In this document: in pieces, positions 8,420 through 17,582 of the stretch
Position numbering within the stretch: position 1 is the first letter of the stretch
Layout: each line of letters starts with the position of its first letter
NCBI RefSeq assembly: GCF_000518645.1
Contig: NZ_JADZ01000025.1
Span: 1 to 64,000 of the forward strand
Source: Curvibacter gracilis ATCC BAA-807
GTDB lineage: Bacteria > Pseudomonadota > Gammaproteobacteria > Burkholderiales > Burkholderiaceae_C
Length of the DNA: 64,000 bases
Direction of reading: 5' to 3'
The notes under the pieces: generated by a model
What the model saw: the letters and a program-made list of their open reading frames with translations, nothing else
Database searches by the model: none
Told to the model about the DNA's origin: nothing
Position numbers and translations under genes: made by a program

Positions 8420-8457
8420 CTTTAATTGTTGCAAGTTAAATTAAAGAATACTTTAAT
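8420..8457 (+). promoter_or_regulatory. Three-armed operator upstream of fic
   Basis: CTTTAATT at 8420-8427, its exact reverse complement AATTAAAG at 8439-8446, and CTTTAAT at 8451-8457 form two overlapping inverted repeats 31 bases ahead of the fic ATG. The AT-rich block is also the only promoter-like sequence there. The downstream protein carries a winged-helix C-terminus, so autoregulation is the simplest reading. Confidence 0.6.
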
Positions 8458-8487
8458 CAGGCTGTACTCTTCTCAAGGCCGCTTTCA

Positions 8488-9636
8488 ATGAAACGCCTCA
8501 CCGGGACCTATTCGATTTCCACGACATTGGGCGAGTCGGTGCGCGCATTCGTGCCCCATGCCTTGCCACCGTCTGATCCAGGCCTGGCGCCCGAGGTATT
8601 TGCCGACCTCAACCGGCAAGCCGAGCTGGCGCTCGCACGTTTAGCGGGTGTGTCTGGCTTGGTGCCTTCGGTTGACTGGCTGTTGTACAGCGCCATCCGC
8701 AAGGAGGCACTTCTCACGTCGCAGATCGAGGGCACACAAGCCACGCTGACAGATCTGTTCGATGAAGAAGCGGGCTTCAAAGTCAACAATACCGACGATG
8801 TGGAGGAGGTGACCAACTACCTTCGTGCTTTTCGTTGGACTCAGGAGCAGCTCCGCGATCCCAAAGGGCTGCCCATCAGCGTGCGGCTGTTGTGCGAGGC
8901 ACACCGTCGCCTGCTTGACGGTGCTCGCGGCGCAGGCAAGCAACCGGGCGAGCTGCGTCGGTCACAAAACTGGATCGGTGGCACACGGCCCGGCAATGCG
9001 ATTTTCGTACCCTCTCCGCCGGAGCAGGTTCCCACGCTGTTGACCGACATGGAAAGGTTCATTCATGACTCCGCGACGGATTTGCCGCCGATGGTCAGGG
9101 TGGCTCTGATCCACGCGCAGTTTGAAACCATCCATCCATTTCTCGACGGCAACGGACGCATTGGCCGGCTGCTGATCGCCGCCCTGTTTGAGCACTGGGG
9201 GCTGTTGTCCGAGCCCTTGATGTACCTCAGTGGCTACCTCAAGCAACACCAGGCTGAGTACTACCGTCGCTTGTCTGCCATCCGCACGGAGGGAGATTGG
9301 GAGTCTTGGATCCGGTTCTTTCTGGAAGGCGTGGCTATCTCTGCGGGCGACGCTGAAAAAAGCATCATTGAAGTGGCCAGCCTCGTGGCCAGTGATCGCA
9401 GACGCTTGTTGCAATCCACCAAGGCCGGCCCGGCGAGCTATCGGCTGTTCGAAATGCTGCCGATGATGCCGCGCTTCACCATCGAACGCGTTCGCCAGCA
9501 ACTTGACACCAGCTTCCCCACCGCAACGGCAGCGGTCAAGGTATTGGAAGAGCTGGGCGTCGTGATGGAAATGACTGGGCAGAAGAAAAACCGGATTTAC
9601 AGCTATCAGGCCTACGTTGAACTGCTCTCGCGGTGA
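8488..9636 (+). CDS. Fic-domain AMP-transferase family protein with C-terminal winged helix
   Basis: A 382-residue Fic protein. Fic enzymes usually transfer AMP from ATP to a hydroxyl group on a target protein. The complete active site HPFLDGNGRIGR is at about residue 215, with the catalytic His. An inhibitory-helix motif of the (S/T)xxxE(G/N) type, TSQIEG, lies N-terminally near residue 76, placing it with class II, self-inhibited Fic proteins. The C-terminal ~65 residues (RFTIERVRQQLDTSFPTATA ...) look like a winged helix-turn-helix. The gene is alone, directed away from the island, and preceded by a three-armed dyad. Targets are unknown; Fic proteins with this layout are common stand-alone regulators or stress toxins. 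Confidence 0.9.
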   Translation: MKRLTGTYSISTTLGESVRAFVPHALPPSDPGLAPEVFADLNRQAELALARLAGVSGLVPSVDWLLYSAIRKEALLTSQIEGTQATLTDLFDEEAGFKVNNTDDVEEVTNYLRAFRWTQEQLRDPKGLPISVRLLCEAHRRLLDGARGAGKQPGELRRSQNWIGGTRPGNAIFVPSPPEQVPTLLTDMERFIHDSATDLPPMVRVALIHAQFETIHPFLDGNGRIGRLLIAALFEHWGLLSEPLMYLSGYLKQHQAEYYRRLSAIRTEGDWESWIRFFLEGVAISAGDAEKSIIEVASLVASDRRRLLQSTKAGPASYRLFEMLPMMPRFTIERVRQQLDTSFPTATAAVKVLEELGVVMEMTGQKKNRIYSYQAYVELLSR

Positions 9637-9731
9637 TAGACACCCGTAAGCCCGTACGAGCTTCACGCCTGGTTTTCGCCGATCTTGCCCAGCCCCAAGC
9701 ACCAGACGACACAGAGCGTGCGCCTGATTGA

Positions 9732-9896
9732 TCGAATGGACATCTGGCCGCGCAAACCAGCCAGCCCACCCTCACTCCCCCCTGGCCTCCCTCATCAACC
9801 CACTCTCATCCGTCACCACCCCGATCACCTTGGCCAACTGCCGGCTCACACTGATGTAGGCGTGGCCCAGGCGGCTGTCGAAGTACAGCGAATCAC
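9732..9896. repeat. Direct repeat copy B (in the intact XRE-cupin gene end)
   Basis: Partner of 8075-8244. It overlaps the last 41 codons of the intact regulator and its downstream flank. Confidence 0.85.
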
Positions 9897-10416
9897 CCCG
9901 GCCCAGGGGCAGGCATTGGCCGTCTTCAAAGTGCACTTCGATGGCGCCTGAGAGCACGTACACAAACTCTTCGCCGGGGTGGCGGGCAAAGTCTTGCGGG
10001 CCGGTGATGCGGCGGGCGTGCACGGTGCCCAGGGTGGGGATCATTTTTTTGCCCACGGCCTGGGTGCCCAAAAACTCGTAGGCAAAGGCCGGGCCCTGGT
10101 AGACCACGCCCTGGCCGGCGCGGGTGAGCACGGGGCCTTGTTGCAGGGGGCTGGGGGCTGGCTGCTGGGGGGCTGTGGCGTCGTCGGCCTTGGCAAACAT
10201 CGAGCCCATGTCCATCTGCAAGGCCTGGCCCAGGGCGGCAAAGTTGTCGTAGCCCAGGGCCAGTTGGCCGCGCTCGGCGCGCGAGATGGTGGTGATCGAC
10301 ACGCCCGATCGCTCTGCCACCTGGGCCAGTGTCCAGCCCTTTTGCTTGCGCGCCTGGCGCAGGCGTTGGCCAAAGGTGTCCCGGTCCAGGGCGTTTTGTT
10401 GCGAGGGGGCGGGCAT
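9772..10416 (-). CDS. XRE-family regulator with C-terminal cupin domain
   Basis: A 214-residue transcription factor. Residues ~14-70 form an XRE helix-turn-helix (RQARKQKGWTLAQVAERSGV, SITTISRAERGQLAL), followed by an Ala/Pro/Gln-rich linker and, from ~130, a cupin (ARHPGEEFVYVLSGAIEVHF ... GDSLYFDSRLGHAY) that would bind a small-molecule ligand. This architecture is usual for regulators of amine or amino-acid catabolism. It is divergent from an FAD-dependent amino-acid-type oxidase at 10572, and a perfect palindrome lies between them, so it probably controls that gene in response to the oxidase's substrate. Confidence 0.9.
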   Translation of the reverse strand: MPAPSQQNALDRDTFGQRLRQARKQKGWTLAQVAERSGVSITTISRAERGQLALGYDNFAALGQALQMDMGSMFAKADDATAPQQPAPSPLQQGPVLTRAGQGVVYQGPAFAYEFLGTQAVGKKMIPTLGTVHARRITGPQDFARHPGEEFVYVLSGAIEVHFEDGQCLPLGRGDSLYFDSRLGHAYISVSRQLAKVIGVVTDESGLMREARGE

Positions 10417-10463
10417 GGTGGGGTGGGTGGGGCAGGGGATGTGAGGCAGGGCTTGTGCGGTGA

Positions 10464-11750
<1,287 letters not shown>

Positions 11751-11940
11751 GCGCGGCACTTGGCCTTCCCTGGCCTCCGATCTGAGGCCCGACCCTGTGC
11801 AACAAGTCCGCCCTGGACCGCGCATCGATGGCCCTGAGCGGGGTATTTGTGATGAAATGCCACCCAGTTACAAATAATCGATGTGCCGGGCCGGGCCCTT
11901 GTTGAAAAAGGGGGCTGGCCCAGGCCGCTGAGGGGTTCAC

Positions 11941-12468
11941 ATGAAGTTTCTGATGGCTGTGGTGTGTGCGTCGGCGCTGTTGGCGGCTGGCGGGGTGCAG
12001 GCGCGGGGCGAATCGGGCCAGGTGCGCCTGTGTCGAGATGCCAACACGCCGGCCGGGCCCGATGCGCGCGGCACGCTGGTGCTCGATGGCCTGATCCGCT
12101 TCACCACGGCCCGCACCCCCAAGGAAGAGCGCGAAAAGCACGAGATGCAGGTGGTGACCGAGATCATCGACCCCATCCGCCCCGGCCCCCAATGCTGGGT
12201 GCAGGATGCCTGGGTGGCCGAAAACCTGTCGAACGATCCGCTGCCCAAGGCCGGCATGACCTGGCGCGCTTACGCCTTCGTGGATTACGACCGCCTGGTG
12301 GATGTGCCGCCCAAGGTGATCGGCAGCCTGGGCCGTGTCACCCGCGTGGGCTTCACGCCCAACCGGGGTTGGGACAACGGCCGGATGGCGTTCACGGTCA
12401 CGGCGCTGGAAGATTTCAAGGTCATGCCCCGGGTCACCATGGCCCCGGTGGCAGTCGGCAAGCCCTGA
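11941..12468 (+). CDS. Secreted protein of unknown function
   Basis: A 175-residue protein with a clear Sec signal peptide (MKFLMAVVCASALLAAGGVQ, cleavage likely after VQA). The mature part is about 150 residues and has two Cys that could pair (LCRD and QCWV). I recognise no family. It stands alone between the oxidoreductase and two convergent small genes. The 190 bases before it hold no visible gene. Confidence 0.6.
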   Translation: MKFLMAVVCASALLAAGGVQARGESGQVRLCRDANTPAGPDARGTLVLDGLIRFTTARTPKEEREKHEMQVVTEIIDPIRPGPQCWVQDAWVAENLSNDPLPKAGMTWRAYAFVDYDRLVDVPPKVIGSLGRVTRVGFTPNRGWDNGRMAFTVTALEDFKVMPRVTMAPVAVGKP

Positions 12469-12539
12469 GCGGGCTGATGGCTTGACGGGCTGATGGCCAG
12501 CCTGAGGGGCTGGCCCGGCTCGCGGGCGCAGCCTGGGCC

Positions 12540-12857
12540 TCAGGCCGCCGGGATTCGCAGCAGGTCTTCGTCGCTTTCGTCGCCGCTCTTGATCCAGTAC
12601 AGCACGCAGCGGTGCAGCACCTCGCCCTGCAGCCACGAGGGCAGGGGGTTCCAGTCGCCATTCGGGTCGTGCTTGGCAGGGTCCCAGGGCGCGTCCTGGT
12701 AGCCCTCGTTGAGGGCGTAGTGCACCAGCGCGTGGCTGGCTTTCTCGGTGATCAGGCGGTGCAGGCCGTCGTAGGCGGCACCCACTTCACCCACCGGGTC
12801 GTACAGCAAGGTGTTGGGCATCTTGAGCATCTCATCGGTCGTCAGGGGCTGGGTCAT
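12540..12857 (-). CDS. Conserved hypothetical protein
   Basis: A 105-residue acidic, Trp-rich soluble protein without recognised domain; it begins MTQPLTTDEMLKMPNTLLYD. ATG at 12857 is preceded by AAGGAA on the minus strand. It lies 31 bases downstream of another small gene in the same direction, probably in one operon. Function unknown. Confidence 0.65.
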   Translation of the reverse strand: MTQPLTTDEMLKMPNTLLYDPVGEVGAAYDGLHRLITEKASHALVHYALNEGYQDAPWDPAKHDPNGDWNPLPSWLQGEVLHRCVLYWIKSGDESDEDLLRIPAA

Positions 12858-12888
12858 GGGTGGGTTCCTTGCGGTTCTGGTGTGGGGT

Positions 12889-13239
12889 TCAGCCCAGTTC
12901 GTAGATCTGGGTGAGCTTCTGGGCCAGCTCTTGCACGCGGGCGGCCACCGGGCCTTCGCCCTCCAGCCCGTCGCGCTCAAGCCGGCAGTGCTCGATCATC
13001 TGCAGCTTCAGGTAGGCGTCGCCCATCACGGCTTCGCTGCGCCCGCCCGGAAAGGTCAGGTTCAGCAGGCCGTGGCCTTGGTGTTGCGGGTCGTCCAGCG
13101 GGGTCACGACCACGCCGCTCAGCACATGGATGGCCATTTCGCGTTCTTGGGCCGGCTTGAACTGCAGCAATTGCTTGAGCGCGTAAACCATGCGCTGGCT
13201 GCGGGTGTCGGTCGGATCGGGAATGTGTTTCAAGGTCAT
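12889..13239 (-). CDS. Conserved hypothetical protein
   Basis: A 116-residue soluble protein beginning MTLKHIPDPTDTRSQRMVYA, with a short beta-rich centre and a helical C-terminus (VAARVQELAQKLTQIYELG). First gene of a two-gene unit with 12540-12857. No family assigned. Confidence 0.65.
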   Translation of the reverse strand: MTLKHIPDPTDTRSQRMVYALKQLLQFKPAQEREMAIHVLSGVVVTPLDDPQHQGHGLLNLTFPGGRSEAVMGDAYLKLQMIEHCRLERDGLEGEGPVAARVQELAQKLTQIYELG

Positions 13240-13325
13240 CAGAGGTACAGGCGGTTAAAGATGTTAATCGGACGGCGATTGGTCTCAAATTACCAGTCTT
13301 GCGTGACACTGGCCAGCCCAAACCG

Positions 13326-14291
13326 TCAAGAAGGTGACGAAATCTCGCTTTCGGTCCCAGCGCCCGGCCAGGCACCGGCCTGCGATGCCAATTGCGCCGC
13401 AGCCTGGGCGGCCTGGGCCCCCAGGTAGCTGTGGAACGCCGCCGCCAGCGGTGACAGCCGCTTGCCCTTCAGGTACACCATGTACCAGTGCGCGTGCATG
13501 GGGAAGCCCTTCACGTCGAGCACGGTCAGGGCCTCGTCCACCCGGTGCTCGCCCAGCGCGTGCTCCGACACCAGGGCCAGGCCCAGCCCGCCGGCCACCG
13601 CCTGCATGATGGCCTCGTTGCTGCCCAGCTCCAGCCGCACCTGGGGCTTGAAGCCCAATTGGCTCAGATGCGCATCGCCGGCCAGCCGGGTGCCCGAGCC
13701 GCGCTCGCGCAAGATGAAGCGCTCGTTCGCCAGCTCGCTCAGCTCGATGTGCTTCACCCCCGCCAGCCGGTGCGTGGCCGGGGCAATCACCACCAGGGGG
13801 TTGGGCATGAACACCTGCTGCTCGATGTCCAAGTCGGTGGGCGGCATGGACATGATGCACAGGTCGTCCAGGTTGTCGCGCAGGCGTTGCAGCACGCCGT
13901 CGCGGTTCAGCACCTGCAGGGCAATGTCGATGTCGGGGTGGCGCTGGCAGAAGGCGCCCAGCATGCGCGGCACAAAGTACTTGGCGGTGCTCACCACCGA
14001 CACGCGCAGGCGTCCGCGCTGCAGGCCTTTCATGGCGTCGATGCGTTGGGTCAGGCCGCTCCATTCGTCCACCATGTTGCGCGCGCTGCGTGCCAGCTCT
14101 TCGCCGGCCTGGGTCAGAAACAGGCGTTTGCCCACCTGCTCGTACAGGGGCAGGCCCAGGGTTTCGCTCAGCTCCTTGAGCTGCATCGACACCGTGGGCT
14201 GGGTCACGTGGCAGGCCCGGGCGGCGGCGCTGATGCTGCCCTGATCGGCCAGGGCCAGAAACAACTGAAGTTGCCTGAAGCTCACATGCAT
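13326..14291 (-). CDS. LysR-type regulator, CbbR/CmpR-like
   Basis: A 321-residue LysR regulator. The N-terminal HTH reads FRQLQLFLALADQGSISAAA then ACHVTQPTVSMQLKELSETL (residues ~5-45), and the rest is a two-lobed co-inducer domain. It is divergent from an SbtA-type bicarbonate transporter 86 bases away. LysR proteins of the CbbR/CmpR group control carbon-fixation and inorganic-carbon uptake genes, and the pairing suggests this one activates sbtA when inorganic carbon is scarce. Family is certain, target is inferred from position. Confidence 0.88.
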   Translation of the reverse strand: MHVSFRQLQLFLALADQGSISAAARACHVTQPTVSMQLKELSETLGLPLYEQVGKRLFLTQAGEELARSARNMVDEWSGLTQRIDAMKGLQRGRLRVSVVSTAKYFVPRMLGAFCQRHPDIDIALQVLNRDGVLQRLRDNLDDLCIMSMPPTDLDIEQQVFMPNPLVVIAPATHRLAGVKHIELSELANERFILRERGSGTRLAGDAHLSQLGFKPQVRLELGSNEAIMQAVAGGLGLALVSEHALGEHRVDEALTVLDVKGFPMHAHWYMVYLKGKRLSPLAAAFHSYLGAQAAQAAAQLASQAGAWPGAGTESEISSPS

Positions 14292-14316
14292 AGAGTTTGC
14301 TCGATGGTTATTGGCC

Positions 14317-14331
14317 TAAAAACTGATTTTA
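14317..14331. promoter_or_regulatory. Candidate LysR binding dyad between lysR and sbtA
   Basis: TAAAA and TTTTA flank ACTGA in the 86-base divergent region, 46 bases before the sbtA start. LysR boxes are typically short AT-rich dyads in this position. The match is not specific. Confidence 0.4.
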
Positions 14332-14377
14332 CTTAATGGGTTGGGCTTCCTAACATCGGCGCATTGAGGAGTCATTC

Positions 14378-15400
14378 ATGCAAAACCTGTTGGATCCAGC
14401 CATTCTGTTTTTTGTCTTCGGGGTGTTGGCCGGCCTGGTGCGCTCCAACCTGGAGATCCCGGCCGCGGTGTCGCGTTTTCTGTCGCTGTACCTGCTGATG
14501 GCACTGGGCCTGAAGGGCGGCTTTGCGCTGGCCCACTCGGGCTTCAGCGGCGAGGTGCTGCACAGCCTGTTCTGCGCGGTGCTGCTGGCGCTGGCCGTGC
14601 CGGCCCTGGGCTACCTGGTGCTGCGCCGCCTGCTGAAGCCCTTTGATGCCCTGGCCGTGGCCAGCACCTATGGCTCGGTCAGCGCCGTCACCTTCATCAC
14701 AGCGGTGGCCTACCTGGAGCGCAATGGCCTGCCCTACGGCGGCCACATGGCCGCCGCCATGGCCTTGATGGAGTCGCCGGCCATCGTGCTGGCCGTGCTG
14801 ATGGCCAACCACCTGCGCCAGGCCCGCACGGCCGGCTCGGTGCAGCTCAACGGGGGCGGCACCGCCAGCCTGGGCGGCGCTGGCTGGGGTGGCGGCGGGG
14901 CGCCGGGCAACCGCATCGGCCACCTGCTGCACGAGTCGTTCACCGATGGAGCGCAGCTGCTGCTGCTCGGGGCCATGGTGGTGGGCCTGGTGTCGGGGGA
15001 TGCGGGCAAGGCCGCCATGCAGCCCTTCTCGGGCGACTTGTTCAAGGGCATGCTGGCTTTCTTCATGCTCGACATGGGCCTGAACGCGGCGCGCCAGCTG
15101 CCCCAGTTGCGCGGGCAATCGCCCTGGGTGCTGCTGTATGCCGTGCTGGGGCCGTTCACCCACGCCTTTCTGGGCCTGGGCCTGGCCTGGCTGGCCGGTT
15201 TGCCGGCCGGTGATGCGGGCCTGCTGATGGTGCTGGCGGGCAGCGCCTCGTACATCGCCGTGCCGGCCGTGCTGCGCTATGCCGTGCCCGAGGCCAACCA
15301 GGCGCTGTACTTCGGCCTGTCGCTGGGTCTGACCTTTCCGCTCAACGTGCTGCTGGGGGTGCCGTTCTACATGCAGGTGGCGCACGCGGTGCTGGGCTGA
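14378..15400 (+). CDS. sbtA: SbtA-type sodium-dependent bicarbonate transporter
   Basis: A 340-residue inner-membrane protein with about ten hydrophobic segments in two inverted halves, of the DUF897/SbtA family. Typical blocks are LAGLVRSNLEIPAAVSRFLS near residue 20, YGSVSAVTFITAVAYLE near 100, HMAAAMALMESPAIVLAVL near 130, and AGSASYIAVPAVLRYAVPEA near 290. SbtA takes up HCO3- with Na+. A Gly-rich loop (~residues 150-172) replaces the longer cytosolic domain of cyanobacterial proteins. No SbtB (PII-like) gene follows. Probably controlled by the divergent LysR regulator. Confidence 0.87.
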   Translation: MQNLLDPAILFFVFGVLAGLVRSNLEIPAAVSRFLSLYLLMALGLKGGFALAHSGFSGEVLHSLFCAVLLALAVPALGYLVLRRLLKPFDALAVASTYGSVSAVTFITAVAYLERNGLPYGGHMAAAMALMESPAIVLAVLMANHLRQARTAGSVQLNGGGTASLGGAGWGGGGAPGNRIGHLLHESFTDGAQLLLLGAMVVGLVSGDAGKAAMQPFSGDLFKGMLAFFMLDMGLNAARQLPQLRGQSPWVLLYAVLGPFTHAFLGLGLAWLAGLPAGDAGLLMVLAGSASYIAVPAVLRYAVPEANQALYFGLSLGLTFPLNVLLGVPFYMQVAHAVLG

Positions 15401-15463
15401 GGGGTCTGGGCCGAGGTGGATGGGGCCTTGTCATGAAGCGGACACATGGGGTGGGTACGTTAT

Positions 15464-15488
15464 CGGGGCTTTGCTTCATAAGGCCCCG
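15464..15488 (+). promoter_or_regulatory. Hairpin abutting the TTG start of ppk2
   Basis: CGGGGC (15464-15469) and GCCCCG (15483-15488) can pair around a 13-base loop and end two bases before the only possible start codon of ppk2. No Shine-Dalgarno sequence is free next to the start, so the stem could restrict translation. Confidence 0.4.
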
Positions 15489-15490
15489 CT

Positions 15491-16405
15491 TTGATCTCTG
15501 ACGACGACCTCATCCGCCGCATCCACCAGGAAGCCCACGACAGCTACGACGAAGAGCTCGAGCTGGAGCTGGAAGACCGCGACATCGACCAGTACACCGG
15601 CGGCGCCGAGTCGGTTCAGACCAGCGAGTACCGCGAACTGCGCCGGCTGTATTTCCGTGAGCTGTTCCGCCTGCAGGGCGAACTGGTCAAGCTGCAAGAC
15701 TGGGTGGTGGCCACGGGCCACAAAGTGGTGATCGTGTTCGAGGGGCGCGATGCCGCCGGCAAGGGCGGCGTGATCAAGCGCATCACCCAGCGCCTGAACC
15801 CGCGCGTGTGCCGTGTGGCGGCCCTGCCGGCCCCCAACGACCGCGAGCGCACCCAGTGGTACTTTCAGCGCTATGCGGCCCACCTGCCGGCCGCTGGCGA
15901 GATGGTCTTGTTTGACCGCAGCTGGTACAACCGCGCCGGCGTCGAGCGCGTGATGGGCTTTTGCAACGACGACCAGTACGAAGAGTTCTTCCGCTCGGCG
16001 CCCGAGTTCGAACGCATGCTGGTGCGTTCGGGCATCCAACTGATCAAGTACTGGTTCTCGATCTCGGACGACGAGCAGCGCCTGCGCTTTCTGGGCCGCA
16101 TCCACGACCCGCTCAAGCAATGGAAGCTCAGCCCCATGGACCTGGAGTCGCGCCGCCGCTGGGAGGACTACACCAAGGCCAAAGAGATCATGCTCGAGCG
16201 CACCCACATCCCCGAGGCGCCCTGGTGGATCGTGCAGGCCGACGACAAGAAGAAGGCCCGCCTCAACTGCATCAACCACCTGCTGAGCCAGATGCCGTAT
16301 GAAGAGGTGCAGCACCCCACCATCGAGCTGCCCCAGCGCGAGCACCACGAGGATTACCTGCGCAACCCCGTGCCTGAAGACATGATCGTCCCTCAGGTGT
16401 ATTGA
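15491..16405 (+). CDS. ppk2: Polyphosphate kinase 2
   Basis: A 304-residue single-domain PPK2, which transfers phosphate between polyphosphate and nucleotides. Walker A is FEGRDAAGKGG at about residue 83, the lid region follows, and Walker B is LFDRSWYNRAG near 140. The start must be TTG 15491, since an in-frame TAA lies at 15479 and the next ATG is inside the catalytic core. Neighbours ZntB-like channel and acid phosphatase are in the same direction but with separate ribosome sites. The subclass (ADP or GDP/AMP acceptor) cannot be decided by eye. Confidence 0.92.
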   Translation: MISDDDLIRRIHQEAHDSYDEELELELEDRDIDQYTGGAESVQTSEYRELRRLYFRELFRLQGELVKLQDWVVATGHKVVIVFEGRDAAGKGGVIKRITQRLNPRVCRVAALPAPNDRERTQWYFQRYAAHLPAAGEMVLFDRSWYNRAGVERVMGFCNDDQYEEFFRSAPEFERMLVRSGIQLIKYWFSISDDEQRLRFLGRIHDPLKQWKLSPMDLESRRRWEDYTKAKEIMLERTHIPEAPWWIVQADDKKKARLNCINHLLSQMPYEEVQHPTIELPQREHHEDYLRNPVPEDMIVPQVY

Positions 16406-16455
16406 GCCATGGCACCGGATCTGCGGGCCCAGGCCCCCGACCGGACGGGGAGCCC

Positions 16456-17463
16456 ATGAAGCCCCCCCACAGTGCCTCACGCAACGGCCTGATCTGCGGC
16501 TACCGCTTCGAGGCCGGCACCCGGGGCCAGGAGCTGGGCCTGGACGAAGCCCTGGAGTGGCTGGCCGCGCCCGGCCCGCGTGCGCCGGGCGAGTTTGTGT
16601 GGCTGCATTTCAAGCTCAGCGACGCCGCGGCCGAGACCTGGATCCGCAAGCACCTGCCGGTGGTGCCCGAGTTCTTCGAGGCGCTGCACGAGGGCTCACG
16701 CTCCACCCGCATCGAAGACGCCGACGACACCTTGGTGGCCGTGGTCAACGATGTGTCGTATGAGTTTTCTTTCGACCCCTCCGACATCGAGACCCTGTGG
16801 GTGCATGTGGGCCCGCACCTGGCGGTGACGGCGCGCCTGCACCCGCTGCGCACCATCGATGTGTTGCGCCAGTCGGTGCGCGAGGGGCATGTGTTCGGCT
16901 CGTCGGTGGCGTTTTTGAACCGCCTCATGCACGACCAGGGCGATGTGCTGCTGCGCATCGTGCGCAAGGCCACCCTGCAGGTGGACCATGTGGAAGACCA
17001 GTTGCTGCTGGGTCGGCTGCAACGCAAGCGGGCCGAGCTGGGGCAGCTGCGCCGTGTGCTGGTGCGCCTGCAACGCCTGCTGGCGCCCGAGCCCGGGGCC
17101 TTGTTCCGCCTGCTGCGCCGCCCGCCGCCCTGGATCACCCCCGAAGACCTGGAGGAGCTGCGCCAGGCCACCGAAGAGTTCTCGCTGGTCATCCGCGACG
17201 CGGCCGAGCTGCAAGAGCGCATCCGCCTGCTGCAGGAAGAGATCGAGGCCCAGGTGGGCGAGCAGACCAACCGCAGCGTGTTCACCCTGACCATGGTCAC
17301 CGTGCTGGCCCTGCCCATCAACCTGGTGGCGGGCTTGCTGGGCATGAACGTGGGGGGCATTCCGCTGGCCGACCACCCCCACGGCTTTGCAGTGATCGTG
17401 GGCATTGTGGTCACTTTCACCGTGCTGGCCGGGGCCTGGGCGATCCGGCGGCGCGACGACTGA
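16456..17463 (+). CDS. ZntB/CorA-family divalent metal transporter
   Basis: A 335-residue CorA-superfamily protein. A large cytosolic N-terminal domain with long helices (ATLQVDHVEDQLLLGRL ... IRLLQEEIEAQVGEQTNR) leads to two C-terminal membrane helices. The signature loop is GMNVGGIP, of the ZntB type and not the GMNFxxMP of CorA, so Zn2+ or other divalent transport is more likely than Mg2+. ATG 16456 has GGGGAG four bases upstream. Confidence 0.87.
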   Translation: MKPPHSASRNGLICGYRFEAGTRGQELGLDEALEWLAAPGPRAPGEFVWLHFKLSDAAAETWIRKHLPVVPEFFEALHEGSRSTRIEDADDTLVAVVNDVSYEFSFDPSDIETLWVHVGPHLAVTARLHPLRTIDVLRQSVREGHVFGSSVAFLNRLMHDQGDVLLRIVRKATLQVDHVEDQLLLGRLQRKRAELGQLRRVLVRLQRLLAPEPGALFRLLRRPPPWITPEDLEELRQATEEFSLVIRDAAELQERIRLLQEEIEAQVGEQTNRSVFTLTMVTVLALPINLVAGLLGMNVGGIPLADHPHGFAVIVGIVVTFTVLAGAWAIRRRDD

Positions 17464-17582
17464 ACGACGGCAGAGCAACGACTGTGCGCGGGCCAGGGCA
17501 CTGGCCTGCAACGCCTGGCGCTTGCGTCAAAATGGCGGCCGGCCCGCCGTCCCGTGGCGGGCACCGTCATCAGGGGATCTTC

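Larger units (their letters stand above)
7994..8487. other. Non-coding junction at the right side of the accessory region
   Basis: No intact gene. It contains, in order, the degenerate copy of the XRE-cupin gene end (8075-8244), an unassigned stretch with the octamer CATCTGAC twice 20 bases apart (8259-8266 and 8279-8286), possibly the end of an IS21-like element, and the probable operator/promoter of the fic gene (8420-8457). Confidence 0.6.
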
